Source: an uncultured Acidobacteriota bacterium (GTDB lineage Bacteria; Acidobacteriota; Terriglobia; Bryobacterales; Bryobacteraceae). Taken from it: 64,000 nucleotides of DNA. Where the stretch lies: assembly GCA_902825945.1 (NCBI GenBank), contig CADECY010000011.1:68132-132131 (forward strand), read 5' to 3'. Positions 51,358 through 61,607 of the stretch are shown piece by piece. The translations under genes and the position numbers were made by a program. Positions within the stretch are counted from its first letter, which is position 1. Each line of letters opens with the position of its first letter. The notes beneath the pieces were generated by a model that was given only the letters and a program-made list of their open reading frames with translations, ran no database searches and was not told the DNA's origin.

Positions 51358-51846
51358 TTACTTGGCCGCTGCGGCTGTTTTCGCGGCCGGTTGCGCGGTC
51401 TTCTGTTCAGACGCGGCGGGGGCCGCGTTTGTCTGATTGGCCGATGCCTTCTTCCAGGCGATCGCTTCGGCGCCCTTCAGTTCGGTCTTCCTGCGAGTCC
51501 ACTTGGTGACGCCGAACGGCATCTTCCGTTCGAACTTCACCGAATCGCCGGCGTCGATCGCCTTGAGCATCGCGGCTTCCTTTTCGTCGTTGGCGGCGGA
51601 TTCGTCAGCGGCGCTGGCCGGATACTTCGAGACACCGAATGGCGTGCGGCGGAACATCCAGGTCTTACCCGAGGCGTCGGTATGCTTCCAGAGTCCAGGT
51701 TCGACTTCGGTGGCGTCCTTGGGGAGTCCGGCGGGGCGGGCTTCCTTGGTCGCGGTGGCGATTCCGGGCTTGGGGGCGTCCGTCTTGGGCTGGGCCAAGA
51801 GCGCGGCCAACGTGAGCGAAGAGGTCAAAATCGTACGGCGAAACAT
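51358..51846 (-). CDS. Small exported protein with two PFGV motifs, secretin neighbour
   Basis: 162 residues. Signal peptide about 1-18 (MFRRTILTSSLTLAALLAQ). Two related segments: TWMFRRTPFGVSKYPA (about 62-77) and VKFERKMPFGVTKWTR (about 102-117). The C-terminus is Ala/Lys/Gln-rich and probably unfolded. I do not recognise a family. It sits 15 bases upstream of gspD and may be a periplasmic helper of the secretin; that is inference from position only. Ribosome site AAGGAG lies before the ATG at 51846. Confidence 0.72.
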   Translation of the reverse strand: MFRRTILTSSLTLAALLAQPKTDAPKPGIATATKEARPAGLPKDATEVEPGLWKHTDASGKTWMFRRTPFGVSKYPASAADESAANDEKEAAMLKAIDAGDSVKFERKMPFGVTKWTRRKTELKGAEAIAWKKASANQTNAAPAASEQKTAQPAAKTAAAAK

Positions 51847-51867
51847 TTGTTTTTTCTCCTTGGCGGC

Positions 51868-52617
51868 TTATCGGGCCGGCTCCCAGAAACAGGCGGTTCC
51901 GAACATGGAAGGTTTGGTGACTTTGCGATATCCGTCGCGGACGGTACCAGCGGGCGAAGTGTCGCCGGGCGCGCAGGCGTGGTTGGTTCCGCCGGTATCG
52001 ATCCAGGCCTTACCGTTGGTCATCTTGTCGGTGATCTTTTTCGCCTCTTCGGCGGAGGTCACGTTGCCAGCGGCGAGCACTTGGGCTTGCGGCGCGGCAG
52101 GCGCCGGAGCAGCGGCAGCGGCCGGAGCGGCGGAGGGCTTCGCCTTCAAATCCACCACCTTCTTGGCGATCGTCTTGCCTTCCCATTCGAACTCGATGTC
52201 GTCGCGGGATGCCTTGACGATTTTGTAGTCGCCTACCTTGTCGCCTTCCTTGTAGCCCTTCTGCTGGCCGCCTTGGCCGGTGGACATGAAGATGGTGGCG
52301 CCGAATCCGAGGTCCATCACGCCATGCACGGACGGCAGCGGCGGCGGCTCTTTCTCTTTCGGCTTTTCGATGACGACGGTCGGATTGCGGTCCTTCGAGA
52401 AGAGAGTGTTGGTCGCGACTTCGACATAAGTTGCCGCCTGCACCGGCGCCGCGGTCTCGACGGTGGGCACCGGCGGAGCGGGGACGGGCGGCACCTGCAC
52501 CGACAGGATGCGCTGTTCACGCTCTCGTGATTGGATCCACTTCTCGCGAATTTGCCAGCCGGCCGCGCCGACAAGCGCGGCGAGGAGCAGGTTCAGGAAA
52601 ACCAATTTGCGTTTCAA
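51868..52617 (-). CDS. GspC-like inner-membrane component with HR domain
   Basis: 249 residues. One N-terminal membrane anchor (about 5-22), a Pro/Val-rich periplasmic linker, then a segment fitting the GspC/PilP homology region (LPSVHGVMDLGFGATIF, GYKEGDKVGDYKIVKASRDDIEFEWEGKTI; about 95-160). An Ala/Pro linker leads to a C-terminal part (EEAKKITDKMTNGKAWI... CAPGDTS ... GTACFWEP) that has two cysteines and is not typical of GspC. GspC links the inner-membrane platform to the secretin. The start overlaps the gspM stop (ATGA). The extra C-terminal domain replaces the usual PDZ or coiled coil. Confidence 0.72.
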   Translation of the reverse strand: MKRKLVFLNLLLAALVGAAGWQIREKWIQSREREQRILSVQVPPVPAPPVPTVETAAPVQAATYVEVATNTLFSKDRNPTVVIEKPKEKEPPPLPSVHGVMDLGFGATIFMSTGQGGQQKGYKEGDKVGDYKIVKASRDDIEFEWEGKTIAKKVVDLKAKPSAAPAAAAAPAPAAPQAQVLAAGNVTSAEEAKKITDKMTNGKAWIDTGGTNHACAPGDTSPAGTVRDGYRKVTKPSMFGTACFWEPAR

Positions 52618-53204
52618 AACACGATCCTCCCTTTCCGTTCCGGCACCAATTTCCGCGGCATGATTCCGGACACCGTCAGCCGGACTCCGACCGTCTTGCG
52701 CTGCGCGTCGGCGGCGCGCACCTGCAACTCGTGCGTCGCGATCAGTTCGGGTTGGGCCGAGAGGTCGGCGAGCAGATTCACGAGCTGTTCGATCTGGCAG
52801 TTGAACGACACCGAGACGAGCGTTTCGCCATAGTCCTTGCCGAGCGGCTGAATGGCGCCGAGGTCGCGCTGCACGATTTCGATCGGTGGCTGCTGCGCGC
52901 GCGCCACCTTGGTGACGGCCTGCATCAGTTGTGCCTGAGCCTGCGCGGCGGTGTCGGCGTTGAGGACTCCCTTTTCGCGCCCCACCAGTTGGGCGCGCAC
53001 ACCGTCAAGCACTTTCTGTTTTCCGGGAACGGTGGCGACGATCTGCCGCAGCTTCAACAAGCGCGCCTGTGCGGCTTCCGGCGTGGAGGCGTTCGAGCTA
53101 ACGACTTCCGCGGTGGATTGCGGCCAGAAATAGACGATTGCCGCCAGCGCGCCAGCGGCGCCGAGCAGCGCCAACGCGCGGCGGTCACGATCCTGGATCG
53201 TCAT
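52614..53204 (-). CDS. gspM: Type II secretion protein GspM (PilO-like)
   Basis: 196 residues. One membrane segment at about 10-27 (ALALLGAAGALAAIVYFW), a coiled periplasmic helix (about 40-110) and a ferredoxin-like domain (LVSVSFNCQIEQLVNLLADLSAQPELIATHELQVRA), as in the GspMb/PilO group. It forms the inner-membrane platform with GspL. ATG 53204 overlaps the gspL stop (ATGA). Confidence 0.82.
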   Translation of the reverse strand: MTIQDRDRRALALLGAAGALAAIVYFWPQSTAEVVSSNASTPEAAQARLLKLRQIVATVPGKQKVLDGVRAQLVGREKGVLNADTAAQAQAQLMQAVTKVARAQQPPIEIVQRDLGAIQPLGKDYGETLVSVSFNCQIEQLVNLLADLSAQPELIATHELQVRAADAQRKTVGVRLTVSGIMPRKLVPERKGRIVF

Positions 53205-54589
53205 CGCTGCTCGCCCTCCTCGAATCCGGTCCCGGCACCTTCCCGGGCGGCCTTGACGGTGAAGATCTCCATCGAAGTGTTGCCGATCCGCGAGAGCGCC
53301 TGCGCGAACTGCGAGTTCTGGAAGCGGCCCGATTGATCGAGCGCGCGCAACAGCGCGGTGGCGTTCTCGGCCTCACCCGAGAGATAGACTTCGGTACGGC
53401 TCAACTGGAAGCTCTGCAGCCAGCCCGGAGCGGCGATGATCGCGGTGGCTTCCTTGAGCGTTTCGATATCGGCCTGCGGACGTTTGCGATAGCGGTCGAT
53501 GAGCGCCATGCGATCCTGCGCCGACTGCACGGCCTGATCGATCTCGCGCGCCTTCAGCGCTTCTTTTTCGAGCTTGCGGATCTCGGCATGGAGTTTTTCC
53601 ACCAGCACCTTGTCCTGATAGGAATCCTGCCAGGCAACGGCTGCGGCGGCCACCAGCAGCAGCACGCTCAGGATGATCGTGGGGACGAAGATCCAGCTCG
53701 ATGTCTGCGTGCGGCGCTCCTCGGGCAGCAGGTTCAGGCGAAGCGATAGACGCGGACACGCCGACGAAATGGCGGCGGCGAGTGCGAGCGAAGCTTCTTC
53801 GCGCGGGAAATCGGCCACGGCGCGGAAGGGCGGAAGCAGATCGGCGAATCCCGCGATTCCGGGGTCGTCCTCGATTCGCAGTTCGGCGAGGGCGACGCGG
53901 CGGATGCGGTCTTCCGGCATATCGAACATACCGGAGAAGACCGGGCGCGCCGGACTTTCGCCGTACACTTCGAGTCCGTTGGGCGATTCGTGGAAGGCGA
54001 GCATCGCGGCGGGCGGCGTCACCGACACCCGTGAGGCGGAGTACAGAGCAGCCGCGGAGAAGGAAAATCCGGCCATTCTGATCCCCGCCTCGCTGAGGAG
54101 GTTGGAATAGTGATCCACCACCTCGCGCTTGGTGATTCCCACGAGCACGGCGTGCGACGAGCCAAGGCGGGCATAGTCGAACACCGCGGAACCCTCTTCA
54201 TACGGATGGAGCCCGTCCACCTGATATCCCACCGCGGCGGCGAGATCCTTCTCGCCCACGCCGGGCAGCATCAGGTGCCGGACCGTCACTTCCGATCGCG
54301 GCAGCAGCAGCCACACGGGCACGCCCGCGACGCCCGATTCGCGCGCGAACGCCGCGTATTCGTTGCCCCATTCGCTCGCCGGACGTTCCGTGACGTTTTC
54401 GATGCGGCGGAATCCGGTGACCTCGACACCCGAGGGACGCACGCGGGCCGCGACGATCCGCAGGTGGTTGCCTTCGACTTCGATTCCCACGCCGGTTCCG
54501 AATGCGAGCCACTTGCGTGAGCCCGTGGCGGGCGCCGTGCGATAGGCCTCGACAACCGGAGCTTCCGGCTGTGCGGCCTGTTCTACCAT
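53201..54589 (-). CDS. gspL: Type II secretion protein GspL, PilM-PilN fusion type
   Basis: 462 residues from ATG 54589, which overlaps the gspK end by seven bases; a longer frame would run through gspK. Residues 25-270 form an actin-like PilM/GspL cytoplasmic domain (WLAFGTGVGIEVEGNHLRIV, AAAVGYQVDGLHPYEEG, VLVGITKREVVDHY). A RLNLLPEE motif (about 305) then leads into a membrane helix (about 317-340) and a PilN-like coiled coil plus ferredoxin-like domain. Known of the family: GspL docks the GspE ATPase to the inner membrane. In type IV pili these two halves are separate proteins. Confidence 0.87.
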   Translation of the reverse strand: MVEQAAQPEAPVVEAYRTAPATGSRKWLAFGTGVGIEVEGNHLRIVAARVRPSGVEVTGFRRIENVTERPASEWGNEYAAFARESGVAGVPVWLLLPRSEVTVRHLMLPGVGEKDLAAAVGYQVDGLHPYEEGSAVFDYARLGSSHAVLVGITKREVVDHYSNLLSEAGIRMAGFSFSAAALYSASRVSVTPPAAMLAFHESPNGLEVYGESPARPVFSGMFDMPEDRIRRVALAELRIEDDPGIAGFADLLPPFRAVADFPREEASLALAAAISSACPRLSLRLNLLPEERRTQTSSWIFVPTIILSVLLLVAAAAVAWQDSYQDKVLVEKLHAEIRKLEKEALKAREIDQAVQSAQDRMALIDRYRKRPQADIETLKEATAIIAAPGWLQSFQLSRTEVYLSGEAENATALLRALDQSGRFQNSQFAQALSRIGNTSMEIFTVKAAREGAGTGFEEGEQR

Positions 54590-55593
54590 TGGCTCACCTC
54601 GGATACGGCCTGATCGTCCCAGCGCAGCACGTGGTAGCGCGGCGTGTTGTCGGGCGGCAGGAACTTCACGGTGGCGGCAACGGTCTTGCGCAGATCGGAG
54701 AGCCGTCCATCCTGCGTACGGAGCCGGGCGGTCGCGCGGAGCGTGTAGATCGTGTTGCCGCCGCCACGCCGCAGGAATCGCGCCACCGGACCGAGCAGCA
54801 TCCCGATCTCGCCCATCTGGCGATCGGTGACGATGGGCTGCGCGCGGCGGAAGGCGAGCAAGCGCTCGATCGCTTCCGGCGGCATTCCGAACGCGGCAAG
54901 CAGGCCCGGTTCCACGGTGTTGACGTCGAAACGGTCGATCGAACCCCACACGGAGACACAGTCCTTGAAAGCGCTATGGCGGACCATGCGCCCCGAATTG
55001 TCCCGCGAGTAGTTTCCGTGAAAGAGTTCCGGCGTCATTCCCTTGACGTAGATCAGTTCCTCTACATCCTGTACAGACGCATGCCGGGGCCGGAAAGTCG
55101 GACCCAGGCTCAGATATTCGGCGTCGAGCGGACTCGAACCCGGTGACCGCCACTGCATGATCGCGACCGCGATCTGCTGCGCCTGAACGGGATCGGCGCC
55201 GATGGCGAGCAGCAACGCGGCCAATTGCTGTCCGCTGGCGCGATTGACGTCGAGCTTCGAGGTTTCCGGGATCACTTCGACGACCGCTTCGCCCGTTGGA
55301 AACGGGAAGATCATCCGCGGAATGTCGATGTGGAAGTTCGGCTTGGCGCCCTCGGCGGCGGGCGCGGCTGTCCGGTTCCCGAACTGGCACCAGAGCAGCG
55401 CGCGTTCGACGGCGCCTGCGGCGAGGTAGTGCGTCTTGAGTCCGTCGGAGAGGGTGGAGGCGCGCTCGGTCTCGCCGCGCACGGTGCTGGCAACCGAGAA
55501 TGCAATCGCCGCCAGAGCCGCAGTGAGCCAGAGCACGGCGAGCAGTGCCCCGCCCCGCCGGGCGCGTTTACTGGAAGACCGCATCTTGCTCAT
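54583..55593 (-). CDS. gspK: Minor pseudopilin GspK
   Basis: 336 residues. The N-terminus RRGGALLAVLWLTAALAAIAFS is a class III leader and helix without the Glu at +5, as expected for GspK, which sits at the tip of the pseudopilus. The large C-terminal region has helix-hairpin-helix type sequence (SKLDVNRASGQQLAALLLAIG; DRFDVNTVEPGLLAAFGMPPEAI), also typical. The start overlaps the gspJ end by 26 bases. Works with GspI and GspJ to start pseudopilus assembly. Confidence 0.9.
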   Translation of the reverse strand: MSKMRSSSKRARRGGALLAVLWLTAALAAIAFSVASTVRGETERASTLSDGLKTHYLAAGAVERALLWCQFGNRTAAPAAEGAKPNFHIDIPRMIFPFPTGEAVVEVIPETSKLDVNRASGQQLAALLLAIGADPVQAQQIAVAIMQWRSPGSSPLDAEYLSLGPTFRPRHASVQDVEELIYVKGMTPELFHGNYSRDNSGRMVRHSAFKDCVSVWGSIDRFDVNTVEPGLLAAFGMPPEAIERLLAFRRAQPIVTDRQMGEIGMLLGPVARFLRRGGGNTIYTLRATARLRTQDGRLSDLRKTVAATVKFLPPDNTPRYHVLRWDDQAVSEVSQW

Positions 55594-56338
55594 CGATGTC
55601 CTTGTAGGCGAGGCGCGAGTTCCGGTAAACGCGAACCGGCAGCACCAGCGTGCTCATGGAGAGCTTCGAGGGGTCGGCCTCGATCGGGGCCATTTCGAGC
55701 CGGATCGCGGCGGGCGGCAGCACGCCCACGAAGCGCTGCACCCAGATCTTCTGGCGATTCTGGGGATTGTAGACCTGGTACGACATGCGGCAGAAGGCGA
55801 GCTTGTCGGCGATCACGAACGGCGCGGGTCCGAGTTCGACCGGCAGGAACTGTCCGCTGAACTGGCCGGTCAACGGATCGGGCGCCATGTTGCGGCACAG
55901 GAAATCGATCGACGGCGGACCCGTATACGGACGCTCGTTCACCACCAGCCGGACCCCTCGGTTCTTGTCGCCCGGAATCACGGTGAACTCGGCCACCTGC
56001 GGATATCCACGCGCGGCCGCGTTGATCGAATAGGTGGAGACGAAGCGCATCTGATTCTGCTCGCCTTGAAAGAACGGAACCATGCCGTTGCCCATGTCGT
56101 CTCGCGGGCCGTTGCACACGGTCTTGACGGCCATCATGTTGGCCACCTGCTGATCGAGAATCCGTTGCGCGCCGAGCACGCGGCGATTGGCAAGCAGCCG
56201 GTCATTCGTGCGTTCGAGCGTCATCAGCCCGATGCGCATCGCGTACAGGATGCCCACCGAGAGCAGACTCACGAGCGTCACCGCGATCAGCAGTTCGAGG
56301 AGCGTGACACCGCGCCGGCCGCGCCGATTGGATCGCAT
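55568..56338 (-). CDS. gspJ: Minor pseudopilin GspJ
   Basis: 256 residues from ATG 56338, one base after the gspI stop. Prepilin leader and helix RRGVTLLELLIAVTLVSLL with Glu at +5. The C-terminal beta-rich head (about 90-250) fits GspJ length. Forms the tip complex with GspI and GspK. A longer frame reaching 56500 would cover the gspI coding region and is not used. Confidence 0.87.
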   Translation of the reverse strand: MRSNRRGRRGVTLLELLIAVTLVSLLSVGILYAMRIGLMTLERTNDRLLANRRVLGAQRILDQQVANMMAVKTVCNGPRDDMGNGMVPFFQGEQNQMRFVSTYSINAAARGYPQVAEFTVIPGDKNRGVRLVVNERPYTGPPSIDFLCRNMAPDPLTGQFSGQFLPVELGPAPFVIADKLAFCRMSYQVYNPQNRQKIWVQRFVGVLPPAAIRLEMAPIEADPSKLSMSTLVLPVRVYRNSRLAYKDIDEQDAVFQ

Positions 56339-56339
56339 G

Positions 56340-56741
56340 CTAGGGAATCCTTCGATAGGCGTCGAGCACCATCGTTCGCCGCGCCGAGCCCTGCGTCCAC
56401 CAGACTTCGAGGACGACGCGTTCGAGCGTGGCGATGTTGGCCGGCTGTCCGGGGATCGACTCGAACGGTTCCACCTGCCCGCGCCAGCCGCCGTTGACAC
56501 CGGTTTCGCGCGGATCGAAGCGGCCTTCGAGCATGGTGCCGTAGCGGATCGCGGGCGCGGCCAGCAGTTCGTCCATGGTGCGGCGCGCGATCACGCTGGC
56601 CCGGTCGGAATCGGCGAGGCGCGAGGCGTTGCGGACAGAGGTCGAAAGCGCGGACATGAGGGTGCCGACGGCAATGCCCATGATCGTGGTCGCGACGAGG
56701 ACCTCGAGGAGAGTGAAGCCGCGGCGGCGCTTGTTTCTCAC
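56340..56741 (-). CDS. gspI: Minor pseudopilin GspI
   Basis: 133 residues. Leader MRNKRRRG followed by FTLLEVLVATTIMGIAVG, a textbook prepilin site with Glu at +5. The short C-terminal head (LEGRFDPRE ... LERVVLEVWW) matches GspI. ATG 56741 overlaps the gspH stop (ATGA-type). Confidence 0.88.
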   Translation of the reverse strand: MRNKRRRGFTLLEVLVATTIMGIAVGTLMSALSTSVRNASRLADSDRASVIARRTMDELLAAPAIRYGTMLEGRFDPRETGVNGGWRGQVEPFESIPGQPANIATLERVVLEVWWTQGSARRTMVLDAYRRIP

Positions 56742-57208
56742 TGCTGCTCCTGTCTTTCGACGATCGCGACGCTCGACACAGGGTCGAGACGGACCAGACG
56801 CCTGTCGCCACGTTCGTTGGCGAGCATCACCGCGATGCGGGGCGGAGCACCGCCCGGAAAGAGGAAGAAGCGTTGCGGCTGTCCATCACCGAGAATCCTG
56901 ACGCCAACGGGCAATTCGACCCGCCGCCGGAACCCGCCATCGAACGACGCGGCGATCATCGCGCGCTCGGCGGGCACGATCGCCACTTCGACGGCGTGCT
57001 GGCGCCGCTCGGCGCGGTTCAGCGATCCGTTCAAAGTGGCGGCGAACTCATCGGCGCCGGAGATCAGCCGCAGCGACTCGATTCCGGAGCTGAGTGCGGG
57101 GAAAGTGAGGCCGACCAGCAGCGACAGGATCGTCACCACGATCAGCATTTCGACGAGCGTGACACCCGCCCGCCGCCGGTCAGTTCTTCCAGCTAACGAT
57201 GTCCGCAT
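56738..57208 (-). CDS. gspH: Minor pseudopilin GspH
   Basis: 156 residues. Leader MRTSLAGRTDRRRAG then VTLVEMLIVVTILSLLVGL with Glu at +5. The leader is long at 15 residues. The beta head includes RRVELPVGVRILGDGQPQRFFLFPGG, typical of GspH. The start overlaps the end of gspG by 29 bases, so translation is coupled. Confidence 0.86.
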   Translation of the reverse strand: MRTSLAGRTDRRRAGVTLVEMLIVVTILSLLVGLTFPALSSGIESLRLISGADEFAATLNGSLNRAERRQHAVEVAIVPAERAMIAASFDGGFRRRVELPVGVRILGDGQPQRFFLFPGGAPPRIAVMLANERGDRRLVRLDPVSSVAIVERQEQQ

Positions 57209-57611
57209 GGATGCCTTCGCCGCCCGGTTGGCCGTCGGCGCCCAGACTCACGATGTCGGGCTCGTCGCCATGCTCGCCGGGAAACTTGTACAGGAACGGC
57301 CGGCCCCAGGCATCCATGGGAATGTCCTTGGGCAGGTACGGACCGTGCCATTGCGTGATGTTCTGCGGCATCGTGCGCAACGCGTTCAGCCCCTGCTCGG
57401 TTGTCGGGAACAGGCCCGTATCGAGCTTGTAAGCCCCAAGGGCGGTCATGAATGCGTCGATTTGCACGCGTGTGGCCGTGACGCGGGCCTGATCGCCGCG
57501 ATTGAGGAGGCGGGGGCCCACCACCGCCGCGAACAGGGCAATGATCGTCACCACGACGAGCATTTCGATCAGCGTCACACCCGCTCGATTCCGTCTCCGT
57601 AGTCTCTTCAT
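57180..57611 (-). CDS. gspG: Major pseudopilin GspG
   Basis: 143 residues, standard size. Leader MKRLRRRNRAG, helix VTLIEMLVVVTIIALFAAVV with Glu at +5, and the GspG signature region YKLDTGLFPTTEQGLNAL and KDIPMDAWGRPFLYKFPG. The C-terminus DIVSLGADGQPGGEGIHADI contains the calcium-site pattern known in GspG. AAGGAG stands before the ATG. Main subunit of the pseudopilus. Confidence 0.94.
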   Translation of the reverse strand: MKRLRRRNRAGVTLIEMLVVVTIIALFAAVVGPRLLNRGDQARVTATRVQIDAFMTALGAYKLDTGLFPTTEQGLNALRTMPQNITQWHGPYLPKDIPMDAWGRPFLYKFPGEHGDEPDIVSLGADGQPGGEGIHADIVSWKN

Positions 57612-57621
57612 CGTCGTCTCC

Positions 57622-58833
57622 TTAACCGGCCACTTCGTTGATCGAAGTGATCGCCACCAGCATGCTCAAGATGAGCGCGCCTACCAGAATACCCATGGTC
57701 AGAATGATGATCGGCTCGAACAGCGACGTGAAGCGCTTGATCGCATCCCGCGTGTCGGTCTCATAAATATCCGCCATTCGCGAAAACATCGCGTCGAGCC
57801 GGCCCGTCTCCTCGCCCACGCTCAACAGGTGCGCCGCCAGCGGTGGAAACTCACCGGCGCGCCGCAACGGCTCGGCGATCCCTTCGCCGCGCTTCACACC
57901 CTGCGAAACGATTTCGAGCGAATTCGCGATCCGCTTGTTATTGAGGATCGCGCGAGAGATTCCGAGCGACTGCACCAGCGGCACGCTGTTGGCCACGAGA
58001 GTCGCCATCGCGCGCGCGAACCGCGCCGTTTCCGCCTTGCGCAGCGCGTCGCCGAGCAGCGGAATCTTCAGGCGAATCGTGTCCCACCACATGCGGCCAT
58101 CGGGCGTGCGGATGTAGGCTTGCAAACCAGCGATCGAGGCGGCGATACCGAGTCCGGCGACCCAGCCCCAGGTCCGCACGAACGAGCTCACTTCCAGCAT
58201 GATCTTGGTGGGCAGCGGCATCTTCAGGTTCCCTGTTTCGAAGACGCTGGCAAAGCGCGGAACGACGAAATACATCAGCACCAAAACGGATCCGAGTCCG
58301 ACGAGGGACAGCAGCGCCGGATAGACCATCGATCCGATGATGTAGTTGCGGAGATCGTCGCGGGTCCGCTCGAACTCGGCGAGCCGATCGAACACCTGCG
58401 CGAGCGAACCCGAAGCTTCACCGGCGCGGACCATGTTCACGTAGAGTTCGGAGAAGTAGCCGGGATGCGCGCCGAGGCAATCGGCCAGCGAGCGTCCGCC
58501 TTTGAGCAGGCGCAGTACATCTTGGATGATCGCCCTGAATTCCGGCCGTTCGGTCAACTCGGTCGCGATTCCGAGCGCGCGGTCCACGGGAATCCCGCTG
58601 TTGAGCAGCGTCGAAATCTCTTGCGTGAAGAAGAGCACGCTGCGGCGCTTGTGGCTGTTGAACTCCGGCAGTTTGAACTCGAACGATTTCTGCTGCTGAG
58701 CGCCCACATAAACCGGCATCAGCCCCTGGCGCTTCAGTTCCGCCGCCGCCGTCCGTTCGCTTTCCGACGTGAGGGTGCCCACCCGGACCTTGCCGTCGGA
58801 GGCCACCGCGCGGAAATGGAACGAAGCCGCCAT
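57622..58833 (-). CDS. gspF: Type II secretion inner-membrane protein GspF
   Basis: 403 residues with two T2SSF domains (about 70-195 and 272-395) and three membrane segments. Characteristic strings: FFTQEISTLLNSGIPVDRALGI, VNMVRAGEASGSLAQVFDRLAEF, FARAMATLVANSVPLVQSLGIS, LLSVGEETGRLDAMFSRMADIYE. The platform protein around which the pseudopilus assembles. Starts four bases after the gspE stop. Confidence 0.94.
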   Translation of the reverse strand: MAASFHFRAVASDGKVRVGTLTSESERTAAAELKRQGLMPVYVGAQQQKSFEFKLPEFNSHKRRSVLFFTQEISTLLNSGIPVDRALGIATELTERPEFRAIIQDVLRLLKGGRSLADCLGAHPGYFSELYVNMVRAGEASGSLAQVFDRLAEFERTRDDLRNYIIGSMVYPALLSLVGLGSVLVLMYFVVPRFASVFETGNLKMPLPTKIMLEVSSFVRTWGWVAGLGIAASIAGLQAYIRTPDGRMWWDTIRLKIPLLGDALRKAETARFARAMATLVANSVPLVQSLGISRAILNNKRIANSLEIVSQGVKRGEGIAEPLRRAGEFPPLAAHLLSVGEETGRLDAMFSRMADIYETDTRDAIKRFTSLFEPIIILTMGILVGALILSMLVAITSINEVAG

Positions 58834-58837
58834 CGCC

Positions 58838-60475
<1,638 letters not shown>

Positions 60476-60480
60476 CGAGG

Positions 60481-61020
60481 TTAGTAAACCTGTTCCTGGA
60501 TCGCGGACGTGGCAGCTTCGGGCTTGATGCGGCCGGATTCGATATCGGCGAGCGTGCGGCGCGAAGCCTGCATCACGATCTGTCCGGGCAGCCCCGTGAC
60601 ATCTTCCCAGGGCCGGTAGAACAGCGACACGCCGACGATCACCTGTTCGTCCATCGGCATCGATTTCAGACCCGTGGCCGAGGTGACCATCATGTCGCGC
60701 ATCATCTTGCGGAGCATCGGCAGCCGCGCGAGCTTGCGCTGGCGGAGCCGCTCGCGCACTTCCGGCGACTGCACGGGAGCGAACGGAGTGGGCGCGGGCG
60801 ACACGACGAGTCCGACCTCGGTCGAGAAGACGACCCCGACCTTTTCGAGATAGACGGCGCGGGTGTTGCCGAGTAGATCGAGCGGATCGTCAGCCGCGGC
60901 CTGGCTGATGCGGCGATCGAAGTTCTGTTCGAGAGCCTTCAGTTCGGCGCGCGAAACGCGCGGCGCGGCGGCGAACAGAACGGCGCACGAGGCGAGAGCG
61001 AGAACCCAGCGGCGGCTCAT
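60481..61020 (-). CDS. Exported protein of unknown function in the secretion operon
   Basis: 179 residues from ATG 61020, which overlaps the anti-sigma stop (ATGA). Signal peptide about 1-25 (WVLALASCAVLFAAAPRVSRA). The mature part starts with a helical segment (LKALEQNFDRRISQAAADDPLDLLGNTRAVYLEKVGVVFSTEVGLVV), then MRDMMVTSATGLKSMPMDEQVIVGVSLFYRPWED. I do not recognise a named family. Its place between the anti-sigma factor and gspE suggests a periplasmic sensor or accessory part. Confidence 0.8.
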   Translation of the reverse strand: MSRRWVLALASCAVLFAAAPRVSRAELKALEQNFDRRISQAAADDPLDLLGNTRAVYLEKVGVVFSTEVGLVVSPAPTPFAPVQSPEVRERLRQRKLARLPMLRKMMRDMMVTSATGLKSMPMDEQVIVGVSLFYRPWEDVTGLPGQIVMQASRRTLADIESGRIKPEAATSAIQEQVY

Positions 61021-61604
61021 TGACGCACCTCGTAGTTGGAGGCGACGCGCATCACGTTCATCTTCTTGGTGAGCCATTCCACTTGCGAGGCAAGCGACAC
61101 GACTTCGGCGCGATACTCATTGGCGAGCTTCTGCTCGTTCGCGGCGGCGAGCTTGGTGGCGCGCTGATCGGCACGCTTCTCGGCTTCGGCGATTCCAGCA
61201 GCCAGCTTGACTTCGAAGCTCTGGTTGAGGCGGACTTCGATGGCGGCGACGTCGACTGTGGGAGCCGCGACGGCCGGCGTTTGCGGCACGGGCGGCGTCA
61301 AGCCATGGACCAGAATCGCGCACGAAAGCATCGCGGCCGACGCGAACCCGAGCTTCGGGCCCGAGTTCCAGAATCGCTGCCAGAGCGAAGGTTCCGGCCG
61401 GGGAGAGCGCTCGGCGGCAAAAACCAGCCGGCGCGGCATCTCTTCCTCGGGAAGAGCCAGCAAAGCGGATTCGGTGATCCGCAGACGGTCGAGTTCCTCG
61501 GCGCAGCCCGGGCATTCGCGAACATGCCGGTCAGCCACCGCTCTTTCGGCGGCGGTCAGTTCCTGGAGGAAGTATCCTTTGACATCGATTTCCGAACAGT
61601 TCAT
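61017..61604 (-). CDS. Zinc-finger anti-sigma factor with periplasmic coiled coil
   Basis: 195 residues. N-terminal ZAS-type zinc finger: Cys3 and HVRECPGC (residues 28-35; HxxxCxxC), followed by the LDRLRITE helix. A membrane segment at about 86-103 and a periplasmic coiled coil (about 120-190: EVRLNQSFEVKLAAGIAEAEKRADQRATKL). Such proteins hold the sigma factor until a signal arrives. Starts three bases after the sigma stop. Confidence 0.87.
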   Translation of the reverse strand: MNCSEIDVKGYFLQELTAAERAVADRHVRECPGCAEELDRLRITESALLALPEEEMPRRLVFAAERSPRPEPSLWQRFWNSGPKLGFASAAMLSCAILVHGLTPPVPQTPAVAAPTVDVAAIEVRLNQSFEVKLAAGIAEAEKRADQRATKLAAANEQKLANEYRAEVVSLASQVEWLTKKMNVMRVASNYEVRQ

Positions 61605-61607
61605 TTT

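Noticed and set aside
50884..52530. Open frame of 548 codons on the plus strand with Gly-rich sequence
   Set aside because: It is antisense to gspD, the small repeat gene and the GspC-like gene; Gly-rich composition comes from Ala/Pro codons on the other strand.
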